Assembly (NCBI GenBank): GCA_023439505.1 | Contig: JAEXNR010000017.1 | Span: 1-64,000, forward strand | Direction: 5' to 3' | Source of the DNA: Bacillota bacterium | GTDB lineage: Bacteria; Bacillota; Clostridia; Lachnospirales; Lachnospiraceae | Length of the DNA stretch: 64,000 nucleotides | Shown here: in pieces, positions 26,092 through 35,682 of the stretch | How the letters are laid out: every line of letters starts with the position of its first letter | Position numbering within the stretch: position 1 is the stretch's first letter | Notes under the pieces: model-generated | What the model saw: the letters and a program-made list of their open reading frames with translations, nothing else | Told to the model about the DNA's origin: nothing | The model's database searches: none | Position numbers and translations under genes: made by a program

Positions 26092-26802
26092 ATGACAAAT
26101 ACACCCACCCCGCATAATGAAGCAAAAGAAGGGGATATTGCCAAAACAGTATTAATGCCGGGAGACCCTCTCAGGGCAAAATTTATTGCAGACACGTATC
26201 TTGAGAATGTTGAATGTGTAAACCGGGTGAGAAATATGCTGGGATTTACCGGCACATATCAGGGCAGGAAAGTTACCGTTATGGGAGGAGGAATGGGAAT
26301 GCCCTCCATCGGTATTTATTCCTATGAGTTATTTCATTTTTATCATGTGGATCAGATTATTCGAATCGGCTCCGCAGGAGGAATCGCTGAGAACATACAT
26401 CTTAGGGATATTGTAATCGGAATGGGAGCATCTACCAATTCCAATTATGCTTCCCAGTATAAATTGCCGGGGACTTTTGCCCCCATCGCTGATTTTGAAT
26501 TGCTGCGTAAGGCGGTAGCAGTGGCAGAGGAACGCGATAAGAAGGTGGTGGTAGGGAATATTCTGTCATCGGATATCTTCTATGATGACAATCCGGATGC
26601 TACCTCCCTGTGGAAGAGAATGGGAATATTGGCAGTGGAGATGGAGGCTGCGGCATTATATATGAATGCTGCCAGGGCAGGTAAGAAAGCGCTCTGCATT
26701 CTGACAATTTCAGATCATGTATTTACCGGTGAGTCCTTATCCAGTGAGGACAGACAGTCCACCTTCAGGGATATGATGGAGATTGCACTGGATCTTGTAT
26801 AA
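26092..26802 (+). CDS. deoD: Purine-nucleoside phosphorylase (DeoD type)
   Basis: DeoD splits purine (deoxy)ribonucleosides with phosphate into base and (deoxy)ribose 1-phosphate, as a hexamer. The 236-residue protein has MPGDPLRAKFIA near the N-terminus, the phosphate-binding IRIGSAGG, and the nucleoside-binding EMEAAALY. The start is set by TGGAGG. It opens a nucleoside salvage run with deoC and cdd, whose products feed central carbon metabolism through acetaldehyde and glyceraldehyde 3-phosphate. deoB (phosphopentomutase) is not in the window. Confidence 0.97.
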   Translation: MTNTPTPHNEAKEGDIAKTVLMPGDPLRAKFIADTYLENVECVNRVRNMLGFTGTYQGRKVTVMGGGMGMPSIGIYSYELFHFYHVDQIIRIGSAGGIAENIHLRDIVIGMGASTNSNYASQYKLPGTFAPIADFELLRKAVAVAEERDKKVVVGNILSSDIFYDDNPDATSLWKRMGILAVEMEAAALYMNAARAGKKALCILTISDHVFTGESLSSEDRQSTFRDMMEIALDLV

Positions 26803-26987
26803 GAAAATAACCTGCAATGTGTAAAGAATAAATAGTAATTCACACAAAGTTTGAATATAAGGATTTCCGGACTAAACGTAAGACGAGGGGAGCGTGCAGG
26901 ACTGCTTTGTGGGGAATAGGTAAGATAGAGCCTGTTAATCAGTCGGGAATGGAATGGATAACATAGGAAGAAGAGAGGTAGCATAGA

Positions 26988-27653
26988 ATGGATCAGAATT
27001 TTATTACACAAAGGGTGGATCATACGTTGTTGACCCAGACAGCAACCTGGGAAGAAATCAGACAGATCTGTGAGGAGGCGATCCAGTATAAAACCGCCTC
27101 TGTATGCATTCCGCCGGCTTATGTAAAACAAGCCAGGGAGTATGTTGGGGACCGTATGGCAGTCGGAACTGTGATTGGGTTTCCCAACGGCTATCAGACC
27201 AGCGCAGTTAAAATCTTTGAAGCCGAAGATGCAATCAGCAACGGAGCCGATGAGATTGATATGGTAATTCATATCGGTAAAGTAAAAGAGAAGTGTTATT
27301 CTTCCATTGAGGAAGAGATCAGACAGATCAAAGAGGTTTGCGGTGATAAGATTTTAAAAGTAATCATTGAAACCTGTCTTTTGACGGAAGAGGAAATAAT
27401 TCAGATGTGCAGGGTGGTAACGGCATCGGGCGCCGATTATATTAAAACTTCCACCGGTTTTTCGAAAAGAGGAGCGACCTTCGAGGATGTCTCCCTGTTT
27501 GCTTCAAATATCGGAAAGGATGTAAAGATTAAGGCTGCAGGCGGTATAGCCTCCTTTGAAGATGCCCAAAGATTTATTGAACTGGGTGCCGGAAGACTTG
27601 GTACCAGCAGAATCGTTAAGTTAATTAAAAATCAGGAGACCAACGGGTATTAA
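26988..27653 (+). CDS. deoC: Deoxyribose-phosphate aldolase
   Basis: DeoC cleaves 2-deoxyribose 5-phosphate into glyceraldehyde 3-phosphate and acetaldehyde through a Schiff base. The 221-residue TIM barrel starts DHTLLTQTATWEEI, has the Schiff-base lysine region DYIKTSTGFSK and the second catalytic lysine in VKIKAAGGI. The length is normal. It lies 185 bases after deoD and 80 bases before cdd. Confidence 0.97.
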   Translation: MDQNFITQRVDHTLLTQTATWEEIRQICEEAIQYKTASVCIPPAYVKQAREYVGDRMAVGTVIGFPNGYQTSAVKIFEAEDAISNGADEIDMVIHIGKVKEKCYSSIEEEIRQIKEVCGDKILKVIIETCLLTEEEIIQMCRVVTASGADYIKTSTGFSKRGATFEDVSLFASNIGKDVKIKAAGGIASFEDAQRFIELGAGRLGTSRIVKLIKNQETNGY

Positions 27654-27733
27654 ACGATATAAATATGAAAAGATTTACCATCTCAATGAGTATTATAAGG
27701 AGGTAAATGAATATAAACGAAATGGAGGTTGAT

Positions 27734-28228
27734 ATGATGCAACAGGATAACGAGGAAAAAAACAGCCTGATACCCCAGGAAAAAGGAGAACTGCTGGGAA
27801 AACAGCACTTGGTAAGCAGATCGGTAGTAAAAAATTTGATTCGGGAAGCCATTGATGGCATGAAACTATCCTATTCGCCTTATTCCAATTTTCAGGTAGG
27901 GGCCGCGTTGTTAACCGCAAAACAAAGGATTTATTCCGGCTGCAATATTGAAAATGCTTCCTATGCGGCAACGAACTGTGCAGAGCGAACCGCAATCTAT
28001 AAAGCGGTAAGCGAAGGAGAGAGAGAATTCGCAGCGATTGCCATAGTTGGTGGCAAGGGTGGAAATATTACGGATTACTGCCCTCCCTGCGGTATATGCC
28101 GCCAAACACTGAGAGAATTTGTAGATCCAAAACGTTTTCTGGTCATATTGGCGAAATCCGAAGATGACTATATGTTATATTTTCTGGAAGAACTGCTTCC
28201 CGTAAGCTTTGGACCAAACCAATTATAA
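27734..28228 (+). CDS. cdd: Cytidine deaminase
   Basis: Cdd turns cytidine and deoxycytidine into uridine forms. The zinc site is complete: CNIENASYAATNCAERTA supplies the first cysteine and the catalytic glutamate, and CPPCGICRQ the other two cysteines. Two start regions exist. ATG 27707 lies only three bases from AGGAGG, which is too close, while GGAGG at 27724-27728 suits ATG 27734 or 27737, so I use 27734 (164 residues). Even so the protein has about 35 extra N-terminal residues compared with the usual 130-residue enzyme. It belongs to the deoD-deoC salvage run. Confidence 0.93.
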   Translation: MMQQDNEEKNSLIPQEKGELLGKQHLVSRSVVKNLIREAIDGMKLSYSPYSNFQVGAALLTAKQRIYSGCNIENASYAATNCAERTAIYKAVSEGEREFAAIAIVGGKGGNITDYCPPCGICRQTLREFVDPKRFLVILAKSEDDYMLYFLEELLPVSFGPNQL

Positions 28229-28289
28229 ATTCTGCTGACAAAGTCCAAAGATAAAATAAATGGGAAGACACTGACCGGAGGTGAATGGA

Positions 28290-29021
28290 ATGATAACCCT
28301 GAATGGGAAAAGTATCTGCAGCGGTGTTGCGTTTGGAAGACTGTCTGTATACCATAAACAGGATCGGGTACAGGTAAGAAAAGCCATTCCTGACAGTGGA
28401 GCTGAAATCTTACGCTTAAATGCTGCAATAGAAACAACCAGACAGGAACTCACTGCCCTATATGAGAAAACCCTGCTTGAGCTGGGGAGGGAAAGTGCAG
28501 CTATTTTTGAAGCACATCAACTCATCTTAGAGGATCCGGAGCTTATTCATTCCATCACCATTAAGATAGAAGGTCAGAAAATTAATGCAGAGTATGCCGT
28601 TAAGAGAACGGCAGATCAATTGATCGCAATCTTTGCCTCCATGAAGGATGAATTATTACGAGCCCGTGCATCTGACATCGAAGATGTATCAGGAAGGCTG
28701 ATTCAGAATCTGAGCGGCAAAGAAGAATACTACATTCCGGGAAAGGATCATATAATTCTCGTTGCCAATGATCTGGCGCCGGGAGAATTCATGGAGATGG
28801 ATTCCGGGTATATCCTTGGTATGATTCTACGTCAGGGATCCTTGCAATCACATACCGCGATTCTTACCCGAAATAAAAATATTCCAGCAGTTTGTCAAAT
28901 TGATCTGGAACCCGGACAGGAACTTAACAGAAAATTTGCAATTCTTGATGCAAACCTGGGAACTGTTTACATTGATCCTGATGCGTCAATCCGAAAGAAA
29001 TACCAGGAGGAATATCAATAG
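28290..29021 (+). CDS. Lone N-terminal half of PTS enzyme I
   Basis: Full enzyme I takes phosphate from PEP and passes it to HPr. This 243-residue protein contains only the N-terminal part: the HPr-binding helical domain (LILEDPEL, RASDIEDVSGR) and the swivelling phosphohistidine domain with GSLQSHTAILTR. It ends exactly where enzyme I would go on to its PEP-binding TIM barrel (about residue 250 of 570). The nucleotides downstream show no leftover barrel coding. The start is ATG 28290, eight bases after GGAGG; an in-frame GTG at 28281 overlaps that site. It could exchange phosphate with HPr or a DhaM-like partner but cannot use PEP by itself. Confidence 0.85.
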   Translation: MITLNGKSICSGVAFGRLSVYHKQDRVQVRKAIPDSGAEILRLNAAIETTRQELTALYEKTLLELGRESAAIFEAHQLILEDPELIHSITIKIEGQKINAEYAVKRTADQLIAIFASMKDELLRARASDIEDVSGRLIQNLSGKEEYYIPGKDHIILVANDLAPGEFMEMDSGYILGMILRQGSLQSHTAILTRNKNIPAVCQIDLEPGQELNRKFAILDANLGTVYIDPDASIRKKYQEEYQ

Positions 29022-29057
29022 AAGGCGAAAAACTTTACCACGGTAAAGGATTTATGC

Positions 29058-29086
29058 TTCCATAATAAAATTTTATATGATATAAT
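29058..29086 (+). promoter_or_regulatory. Promoter candidate of glyA
   Basis: Perfect -10 TATAAT at 29081-29086; the -35 (TTCCAT at 29058-29063) is weak. Confidence 0.45.
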
Positions 29087-29161
29087 ACATTAAATTGTCT
29101 ATTATGGAAAATGCGAGGACAAGTTTACAGCAATAATCTAATCTGAAAGGATAGGAAGAAC

Positions 29162-30400
29162 ATGTATTCATTTGAAGATGTAAAGTCTTATGACCCTGAA
29201 TTGGCAGAAGCAATATCTCTTGAAATTGGAAGACAGAAGGATCACATTGAGTTAATTGCTTCTGAAAATTTTGTCAGCAAGGCCGTGATGGCAGCAATGG
29301 GCAGTCCGCTCACGAACAAATATGCAGAAGGATATCCTGCAAAAAGATATTACGGTGGATGTGAATTTGTTGATATTGCAGAGAATTTAGCGATTGACAG
29401 AGCAAAAGAATTATTTGGTTGTACCTATGCCAATGTACAGCCCCATTCCGGAGCACAGGCGAATATGGCTGTGTTTTTTGCATTATGCAAGCCCGGCGAT
29501 ACTGTAATGGGGATGAACTTAGCCCATGGCGGACACTTAACCCATGGAAGTCCGGTTAACATGAGCGGCAGTTATTTTAATATTGTTCCTTACGGTGTGA
29601 ATGAACAGGGCTTCATTGACTATGAAAATGTAAGAGATATTGCATTAGAATGCAAACCCAAGCTGATTGTAGCAGGTGCAAGCGCTTATGCAAGAAAGAT
29701 AGATTTTAAGAAATTCAGAGAAATTGCGGATGAGGCAGGCGCTTTACTAATGGTGGATATGGCACATATTGCCGGCCTTGTAGCAGCAGGATATCATGAG
29801 AGTCCAATTCCATATGCGCATGTTACTACCACCACCACGCATAAAACCCTAAGAGGGCCCAGAGGCGGTATGATTTTATCAAGCATAGAGTTTGCGGAAG
29901 AATATAAGCTGAATAAATCTGTATTCCCCGGAATTCAGGGAGGACCATTAATGCATGTCATTGCTGCCAAGGCAGTATGTTTTAAGGAAGCCTTAGATCC
30001 AAGCTTTAAGATATATGCAAAGAATGTAGTGGAGAATGCCCAGGCACTTGCCGCAGGTTTGATGAAACGAGGATTTAACCTGGTATCCGGTGGAACGGAC
30101 AATCATTTGATGTTGGTGGATCTTCAGAATATGGGCGTTACAGGGAAAGAAACAGAGAAGTTGTTAGATGCTGCAAATATCACCTGTAACAAAAATACGA
30201 TTCCAAATGATCCTGCTTCTCCTTTTGTTACCAGTGGTATCCGCCTTGGAACTGCCGCAGTAACAACCAGAGGATTTGGTCTCGAGGATATGGATGTCAT
30301 TGCAGAGGCAATCTCCTTGTTAATTAAGGATGTTACTGCGAATAAAGAGTCAGCAATGCAATTAGTAAAGCAGTTAACTGATCAACATCCGTTATACTAA
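29162..30400 (+). CDS. glyA: Serine hydroxymethyltransferase
   Basis: GlyA interconverts serine and glycine with tetrahydrofolate and is the main source of one-carbon units. The 412-residue PLP enzyme has ELIASENFVS near the start and the PLP lysine in TTTTHKTLRGPRGG. The length is standard. AAAGGATAGGAAG precedes the ATG. It seems to be transcribed from its own promoter. Confidence 0.98.
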   Translation: MYSFEDVKSYDPELAEAISLEIGRQKDHIELIASENFVSKAVMAAMGSPLTNKYAEGYPAKRYYGGCEFVDIAENLAIDRAKELFGCTYANVQPHSGAQANMAVFFALCKPGDTVMGMNLAHGGHLTHGSPVNMSGSYFNIVPYGVNEQGFIDYENVRDIALECKPKLIVAGASAYARKIDFKKFREIADEAGALLMVDMAHIAGLVAAGYHESPIPYAHVTTTTTHKTLRGPRGGMILSSIEFAEEYKLNKSVFPGIQGGPLMHVIAAKAVCFKEALDPSFKIYAKNVVENAQALAAGLMKRGFNLVSGGTDNHLMLVDLQNMGVTGKETEKLLDAANITCNKNTIPNDPASPFVTSGIRLGTAAVTTRGFGLEDMDVIAEAISLLIKDVTANKESAMQLVKQLTDQHPLY

Positions 30401-30495
30401 GATAAAATAAGGAACGTGGCCGGATACTTTTACGTGCCAAACATTAAGGCATCGGATAGTATTTGTCACCCCAATGTGCAACCGGCATGTAATAA

Positions 30496-30520
30496 GAGGG
30501 CTGTGTCTGACACAGCCCTC
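30496..30520. terminator. Bidirectional hairpin between glyA and the small membrane gene
   Basis: GAGGGCTGTGTC and GACACAGCCCTC are perfect 12-base complements separated by one base. It lies between convergent genes; the T-runs on both sides are weak. Confidence 0.65.
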
Positions 30521-30524
30521 CCAC

Positions 30525-30698
30525 TTATCTGTCGAAAAAACCTTCTGTAAGCATTTTCTGATAACACTTAGAGCCGAAGATGATTCCGACAATGATAATT
30601 CCTGCAAAGCAAAGATATTTTACCATTTTCGATACATCGACTAGTACGGTTACGGAAGAACCGCTTGATTTTTCTGAACAACATTCTTTCTTAGACAT
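30525..30698 (-). CDS. 57-aa membrane protein, unknown
   Basis: This short gene encodes 57 residues: a hydrophilic start with a double cysteine (MSKKECCSEKSSG), one membrane helix (YLCFAGIIIVGIIFG), and a short tail KCYQKMLTEGFFDR. The ribosome site GAAAGGATG lies eight bases before the ATG, and codon use resembles its neighbours. It is followed on its strand by the perfect hairpin at 30496-30520. I do not recognise the family. Confidence 0.75.
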   Translation of the reverse strand: MSKKECCSEKSSGSSVTVLVDVSKMVKYLCFAGIIIVGIIFGSKCYQKMLTEGFFDR

Positions 30699-30784
30699 AA
30701 TATCATCCTTTCTGTTACAATATTTAACATCAGTCTATCCGACCTTCTTTTTATTTATCCCCGATGACATGTTCCGACCCGGTG

Positions 30785-31669
30785 TTACCGGGAATAGGAT
30801 TTAACAAAACCGATGCCAATCGCTCCCGGTCCGGTATAAGTACCGATTGTTACTCCAATCTGAAAAACAGGATAGCCTATTTTACTGCTAAGGAATTCTT
30901 CCAACCTGTTCTGAAGGTAACGGGCATCTTCCGGTGTCGTGGCATCCATAATACAGAAATCATAATCCTGCGGATCTTCTCCACTTTCCATAAAATATTC
31001 TTCTACCATATAATATACTTTATCCAGAGATTTTTTTCTCCCTCTTACTTTGGAATACGGGATTAATTCTGCCTCTCTTAACTGAATTAACGGCTTAATG
31101 TCCAGCATATTACCGGCGAGGGTGGTGACCTTTCCGATTCTTCTTCCTCTTGCAAGATAATCCAGGGTATTAACGGTAAACATGATGCGTGCAGTGTGCT
31201 TCATCCAATGGATTTGTTCTATGGTTTCCTGCAGAGGATAGCCCTCCTTTTTCATATATGCGAGTTGCAGCAAAATAAGACCTTGTGCACCTGTGGCTTG
31301 TATGCTGTCAACTATGGCGATATTTGATTCCGGATACATCTCCTCCAGAATGTGTTTTGCATTGACTGCAGACTGGTAGGAACCACTGAACTTCTGAGTA
31401 AGACATAAACATAAGATATCGAGTCCCTCTTCCAGCGCGGTTTTAAACGCTTTGATATAATCCTGTACCGAAGGAAGGGATGTTTTGGGAAATACATGCC
31501 TGGTTGTAAGAATATCATAAAACACATCATTTGTAATCTCGATATTCTCCTTAAAGTAAGTATCCTGATCAAAACTTACATAAAACGGGATGAGCTTTAT
31601 TTGCTGTTCTTCTATTAAACTTTTTGGTAAATCACAGGATGAATCACTGAATATCTGATAGGCCCTCAT
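30785..31669 (-). CDS. DegV family fatty-acid-binding protein
   Basis: DegV proteins bind fatty acids and, in some Firmicutes, serve the FakA/FakB fatty-acid kinase. The 294-residue protein has the N-terminal FSDSSCDLP motif, KFSGSYQSA, and the C-terminal GTYTGPGAIGIGF. All are typical. No FakA gene is nearby. The start is set by AGGAGG. It is divergent from topB. Confidence 0.95.
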   Translation of the reverse strand: MRAYQIFSDSSCDLPKSLIEEQQIKLIPFYVSFDQDTYFKENIEITNDVFYDILTTRHVFPKTSLPSVQDYIKAFKTALEEGLDILCLCLTQKFSGSYQSAVNAKHILEEMYPESNIAIVDSIQATGAQGLILLQLAYMKKEGYPLQETIEQIHWMKHTARIMFTVNTLDYLARGRRIGKVTTLAGNMLDIKPLIQLREAELIPYSKVRGRKKSLDKVYYMVEEYFMESGEDPQDYDFCIMDATTPEDARYLQNRLEEFLSSKIGYPVFQIGVTIGTYTGPGAIGIGFVKSYSR

Positions 31670-31790
31670 GTAGTTCCTCCTAAAGTAGGTATATGGTATT
31701 AGTATTCATAACTATAACCATTTTAAACGATTGTTTCTTAAGATTCAATAAATTTATAAAAGATTTGCATGTCAGTACAAGAACTTTTAT

Positions 31791-31819
31791 TTGTCCTAAC
31801 GCGTATTTTAAGGTATACT
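31791..31819 (+). promoter_or_regulatory. Promoter of topB
   Basis: TTGTCC at 31791-31796, 17-base spacer, TATACT at 31814-31819. Confidence 0.6.
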
Positions 31820-31843
31820 AGTTAAGGATAAGCAGGGATAGAA

Positions 31844-33934
31844 ATGAGGATACGTATGTCAAAAAGTTTATATATTGCAGAAAAGCCAAGTGTAGCGGCT
31901 GAATTTGCAAAAGCACTTGGAATTACAGCAAGAAAAAGGGATGGTTACATAGAATCAGAGGGAGCAATTATTACCTGGTGTGTTGGTCATCTGGTGACCA
32001 TGAGTTATCCGCAAGCTTATGACCCTGCCTTAAAAAGATGGAGCATGGATACCCTTCCCTTTTTACCGGGAGAATACCGGTATGAAGTGATTCCGGATGT
32101 AAAGAAACAGTTTTCCATTGTACAGGGATTATTAAATAGAAATGATGTCACAACGATTTATGTCTGTACTGACTCGGGACGAGAAGGAGAATACATTTAT
32201 CGTCTGGTGGATCAGGAAGCAAAGGTTTCGGCGGACAAGGAGAAAAAACGCGTCTGGATCGACTCACAGACAGAGGAAGAAATTCTAAGGGGAATTAAGG
32301 ATGCAAAACCCTTGTCTGCATATGATGCATTATCGAATGCCGCCTATCTTCGTGCGCAGGAAGACTATCTCATGGGAATTAATTTCTCCAGAATTCTTAC
32401 ATTAAAATATCGGTCTGAGGTTCAGAAGTATCTCAAGTCAGAAAAGTGGATGACAATCTCGGTGGGTAGGGTGATGACCTGCGTACTTGGTATGGTAGTA
32501 AGAAGGGAAAGAGAAATCCGCAGTTTTGTAAAGACACCGTTTTACAGAGTGTTAGCAGGGATTGTGGTTTCGGAGAAGGGGTTTGTGGGTGAATTTAGAG
32601 CCGTAGAAGGTTCACGATATTATAATTCACCGTTACTTTATAAAGAGAATGGGTTTCTTGAGAAGACTTCTGCTACAAAACTGATTCAGGAGCTGGCTGG
32701 AGATATCCCGGAAACGAAGATAGAGGGAGACTGGAATTATATGGATCCCGGTGATGGAACGCAGTTATTGGGTGAGGTTAAGGAGATCGAGAAGAAGAGA
32801 GAGAAAAAGAATCCTCCCCTGTTATTTAATCTGGCAGAGTTACAGAATGAATGCTCCAGAATATTAAAGATCAGTCCGGATGAGACGCTGAAAATAACAC
32901 AGGAATTATATGAGAAGAAGATGGTGACCTATCCGAGAACAGATGCCAGAGTACTTTCAACAGCAGTGGCAAAGGAAATTGATAAAAACATCAAAGGTTT
33001 ACTGGGGCTTTCTAATGTAAGAGAGTATGCGCAGGAAATACTCGATCATGGAGACTATAAGAATCTGTCAAAGACCAGATATGTTAATGACAGTCAGATT
33101 ACCGATCATTATGCCATCATACCGACAGGGCAGGGTCTTGGTGCAAAAGCTTCCTTAAATCCCACAGCTTCCAGGGTATATGATGCGATTGTGAGAAGAT
33201 TTTTAAGCATATTTTACCCCGCTGCCCAATATCGTAAAGTAAGTATTATTGTCACGATTGGAGGGGAATGCTTCTTTTCCTCCATTCGGGTTCTGGAATC
33301 AGAGGGATATTATAGGGTGATGGGAAACAGCAGCGAAAAGAAGGACAAAGGAAAAGAAAGCACTGAAGGAAGTGAGGATACAGGGGAAGAGGAGAGCTCG
33401 GATCAGGTGCTGTTACAGCTGGCAATGAGTTTGAAAAAGGGTATGAAGCTCCCAATACAATCCCTCTCCATCAAAGAGGGTGAGACTGTGCCGCCAAAGA
33501 GATATAGTTCCGGTTCCTTAATACTTGCCATGGAAAATGCGGGTCAGCTGATAGAGGATGAAGAACTTCGGGCTCAGATTAAGGGAAGCGGTATTGGAAC
33601 CAGTGCAACAAGAGCAGAGATTCTAAACAAATTGGTGAAGATCACCTATTTGAATCTGAATAAAAAAACACAGATAATTACACCAACATTACTGGGAGAG
33701 ATTATCTTCGAAGTGGTTAACGCTTCAATCAAATCGTTATTAAATGCTGACCTTACCGCCAGTTGGGAAAAGGGTCTGACCTATGTATCCGAAGGAAAGA
33801 TTTCCAAAGAGGAGTATACCTCAAAACTTGAGGGGTTTGTTGGCAGATTGGTGACAGGTGTGAAAGGATTAAATAATCAGGCTACGCTAACCGGTGCATT
33901 CCGTGAGTTGGAACCTTTTTATCAAAAAAAATAA
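31844..33934 (+). CDS. topB: DNA topoisomerase III (type IA)
   Basis: TopB relaxes and decatenates DNA by passing strands through a transient break. The TOPRIM domain opens with LYIAEKPSVAAEFAKALG and contains CTDSGREGEYIYR; the active-site tyrosine is in KMVTYPRTDARVLS. The protein (696 residues) has no C-terminal zinc fingers, as is usual for the TopB branch. A charged low-complexity insert (GKESTEGSEDTGEEESS) interrupts the C-terminal third near residue 505. ATG 31844 and ATG 31856 are both possible; the second gives the more typical MSKSLYIAEK start. It is followed 27 bases later by a methyltransferase. Chromosomal placement rather than a mobile element is suggested by the neighbours. Confidence 0.95.
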   Translation: MRIRMSKSLYIAEKPSVAAEFAKALGITARKRDGYIESEGAIITWCVGHLVTMSYPQAYDPALKRWSMDTLPFLPGEYRYEVIPDVKKQFSIVQGLLNRNDVTTIYVCTDSGREGEYIYRLVDQEAKVSADKEKKRVWIDSQTEEEILRGIKDAKPLSAYDALSNAAYLRAQEDYLMGINFSRILTLKYRSEVQKYLKSEKWMTISVGRVMTCVLGMVVRREREIRSFVKTPFYRVLAGIVVSEKGFVGEFRAVEGSRYYNSPLLYKENGFLEKTSATKLIQELAGDIPETKIEGDWNYMDPGDGTQLLGEVKEIEKKREKKNPPLLFNLAELQNECSRILKISPDETLKITQELYEKKMVTYPRTDARVLSTAVAKEIDKNIKGLLGLSNVREYAQEILDHGDYKNLSKTRYVNDSQITDHYAIIPTGQGLGAKASLNPTASRVYDAIVRRFLSIFYPAAQYRKVSIIVTIGGECFFSSIRVLESEGYYRVMGNSSEKKDKGKESTEGSEDTGEEESSDQVLLQLAMSLKKGMKLPIQSLSIKEGETVPPKRYSSGSLILAMENAGQLIEDEELRAQIKGSGIGTSATRAEILNKLVKITYLNLNKKTQIITPTLLGEIIFEVVNASIKSLLNADLTASWEKGLTYVSEGKISKEEYTSKLEGFVGRLVTGVKGLNNQATLTGAFRELEPFYQKK

Positions 33935-33961
33935 TTGATATAATTCTAAGGAGGAAATGAA

Positions 33962-34669
33962 ATGGACGAATTAAATTTAGTGCTTGGCACAATTTCAGGA
34001 GGCAAAATATTGGATGTTGCTACCGGAGAAGGATCTTTTATTCCGTTTATGACACAGCACTTAAAGGATTTTTCAGAGGTCATTGGTATTGACAGGGATC
34101 AGGAAATGATTGATAAGGCTAATGGATTAAATAAAGATAATAGAATTTCTTTTCAGCGGATGTCAGGAGATCATCTGGAATTTGAAGATAACTATTTTGA
34201 TACAGTGTCTGTTTCAAACGCTCTTCATCATATGAATGAGATTGATCAAACCTTACAGGAGATGCTCAGAGTGCTAAAGCCGGGAGGAACCTTTCTGATC
34301 AATGAGCTTTTCTGTGATGATTTAAATGAGAAGCAATTAACCCAGGCGCTGTTTCATCATCTGCAATCAGATATTGATACCGCCCTTGGAATCTGCCATA
34401 ATAAGACGTTTCATAAAGAGGAAATAGAAGAGATAGTCATGAAATTGGAACTGCAGAATTTGAAATCTGTGATTCATCAAAATGAAAAATTCAATCAGAA
34501 TGTGGATCCTGAGGAATTCTCAATAAAGTATATCGGATTAGTAAAAAAGATGGAACACAGTGAGGAATATGAAAAATACAGTTTTGTTTTGGAGAAATTA
34601 ATTCAAAGACTTCATAAGACCGGAATTGAATTTGCGCCTCAGGTATTATTTGTCGGAAATAAAGCATAA
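33962..34669 (+). CDS. Class I SAM-dependent methyltransferase
   Basis: The 235-residue protein has the SAM-binding motif I ILDVATGEGSFI, the acidic end of strand 2 in VIGIDRD, and a motif resembling UbiE/arsenite-type small-molecule methyltransferases (SVSNALHHMNE, LRVLKPGG). The substrate is not visible. It follows topB by 27 bases with a strong AAGGAGG site and is probably cotranscribed. Protein, RNA and metabolite substrates are all open, though the fold subgroup favours a metabolite. Confidence 0.88.
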   Translation: MDELNLVLGTISGGKILDVATGEGSFIPFMTQHLKDFSEVIGIDRDQEMIDKANGLNKDNRISFQRMSGDHLEFEDNYFDTVSVSNALHHMNEIDQTLQEMLRVLKPGGTFLINELFCDDLNEKQLTQALFHHLQSDIDTALGICHNKTFHKEEIEEIVMKLELQNLKSVIHQNEKFNQNVDPEEFSIKYIGLVKKMEHSEEYEKYSFVLEKLIQRLHKTGIEFAPQVLFVGNKA

Positions 34670-34739
34670 GAGTATTAGAAGATTATTTATTGTGAGATGC
34701 AGAATCGGTATGCCTTGAAAGCGGCAGAGGGAGGGTATC

Positions 34740-35411
34740 ATGACAACACAGCTATATATTAGGAATTTACTGAACCTGGATGAAACAATCGCCCGTGACA
34801 TCCTGGAACTTAACACCTATCCGTGGGAGGTACTGAGTAAAATCAAAGAGGAAATCTTACGGATCGGCCCCACACTTTCCAAAGAAGAGTACGACTTGCA
34901 CGGGGAGGATGTCTGGATTGCCAAATCAGCTCAGGTAGCACCGTCCGCACTGATACAGGGCCCGGCAATTATCTGTGCGGGGGCCCAGATCAGACATTGT
35001 GCCTTTATCAGGGGCAGCGCAATTGTGGGAGAAGGCGCAGTTGTAGGCAATTCAACAGAACTTAAGAATGTGATTTTGTTTAATAAGGTTCAGGTTCCCC
35101 ACTATAATTATGTGGGAGATTCCATTCTTGGATATAAGGCACATATGGGTGCTGGTTCGATTACATCCAATGTAAAATCAGATAAAACCCTTGTCACAGT
35201 ATCTGTCAATGAGGATAAGATCAAAACAGGCTTAAAGAAATTTGGGGCAATCCTTGGAGATCATGTGGAAGTAGGGTGTAATACTGTCCTGAATCCGGGT
35301 ACGGTAGTCGGAAGAAATACGAATATTTATCCCCTCTCCATGGTGAGAGGCTTTATTCCCGCCGGCAGTATCTATAAGAAAGCAGGGGAAATAAAAGAGA
35401 AAACAGAATAG
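34740..35411 (+). CDS. Left-handed beta-helix acyltransferase-like protein
   Basis: This 223-residue protein has hexapeptide repeats (for example VWIAKSAQVAPSALIQGPAI and IVGEGAVVG) forming a left-handed beta-helix, as in the C-terminal domain of GlmU and in other sugar-nucleotide acetyltransferases. The N-terminal 55 residues are helical. It lacks a nucleotidyltransferase domain. It may be an acyltransferase or only a structural relative; the acceptor is unknown. The start is preceded by GAGGGTATC. Confidence 0.78.
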   Translation: MTTQLYIRNLLNLDETIARDILELNTYPWEVLSKIKEEILRIGPTLSKEEYDLHGEDVWIAKSAQVAPSALIQGPAIICAGAQIRHCAFIRGSAIVGEGAVVGNSTELKNVILFNKVQVPHYNYVGDSILGYKAHMGAGSITSNVKSDKTLVTVSVNEDKIKTGLKKFGAILGDHVEVGCNTVLNPGTVVGRNTNIYPLSMVRGFIPAGSIYKKAGEIKEKTE

Positions 35412-35682
35412 AAACGGGTAAGGTGTACAGTTAAATTTTATGATTTCATGGTTTCTTGTAATTAATAACAAATTTTAAAAAACTATGGACTTATGAAGGG
35501 TTTTATGCGAAAATATGTTAAGGAAATAACGGAGTAAAAGATGTTTGCTAATGAAGCCTGTTAAGGAAGCTGGAAGTTAAAACATATGGTTTAGAAGATA
35601 CGTTATTTCAAAATATTTGCATTAAATTATTAATGGAAAATAACAATGCTAGAATATGTATATCGAAAGGAGTTTCAACAAC
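35412..35682 (+). other. Intergenic region before the Fe-S scaffold-like gene
   Basis: About 270 AT-rich bases. I see no gene, no clear terminator and no strong promoter pair. Confidence 0.5.
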
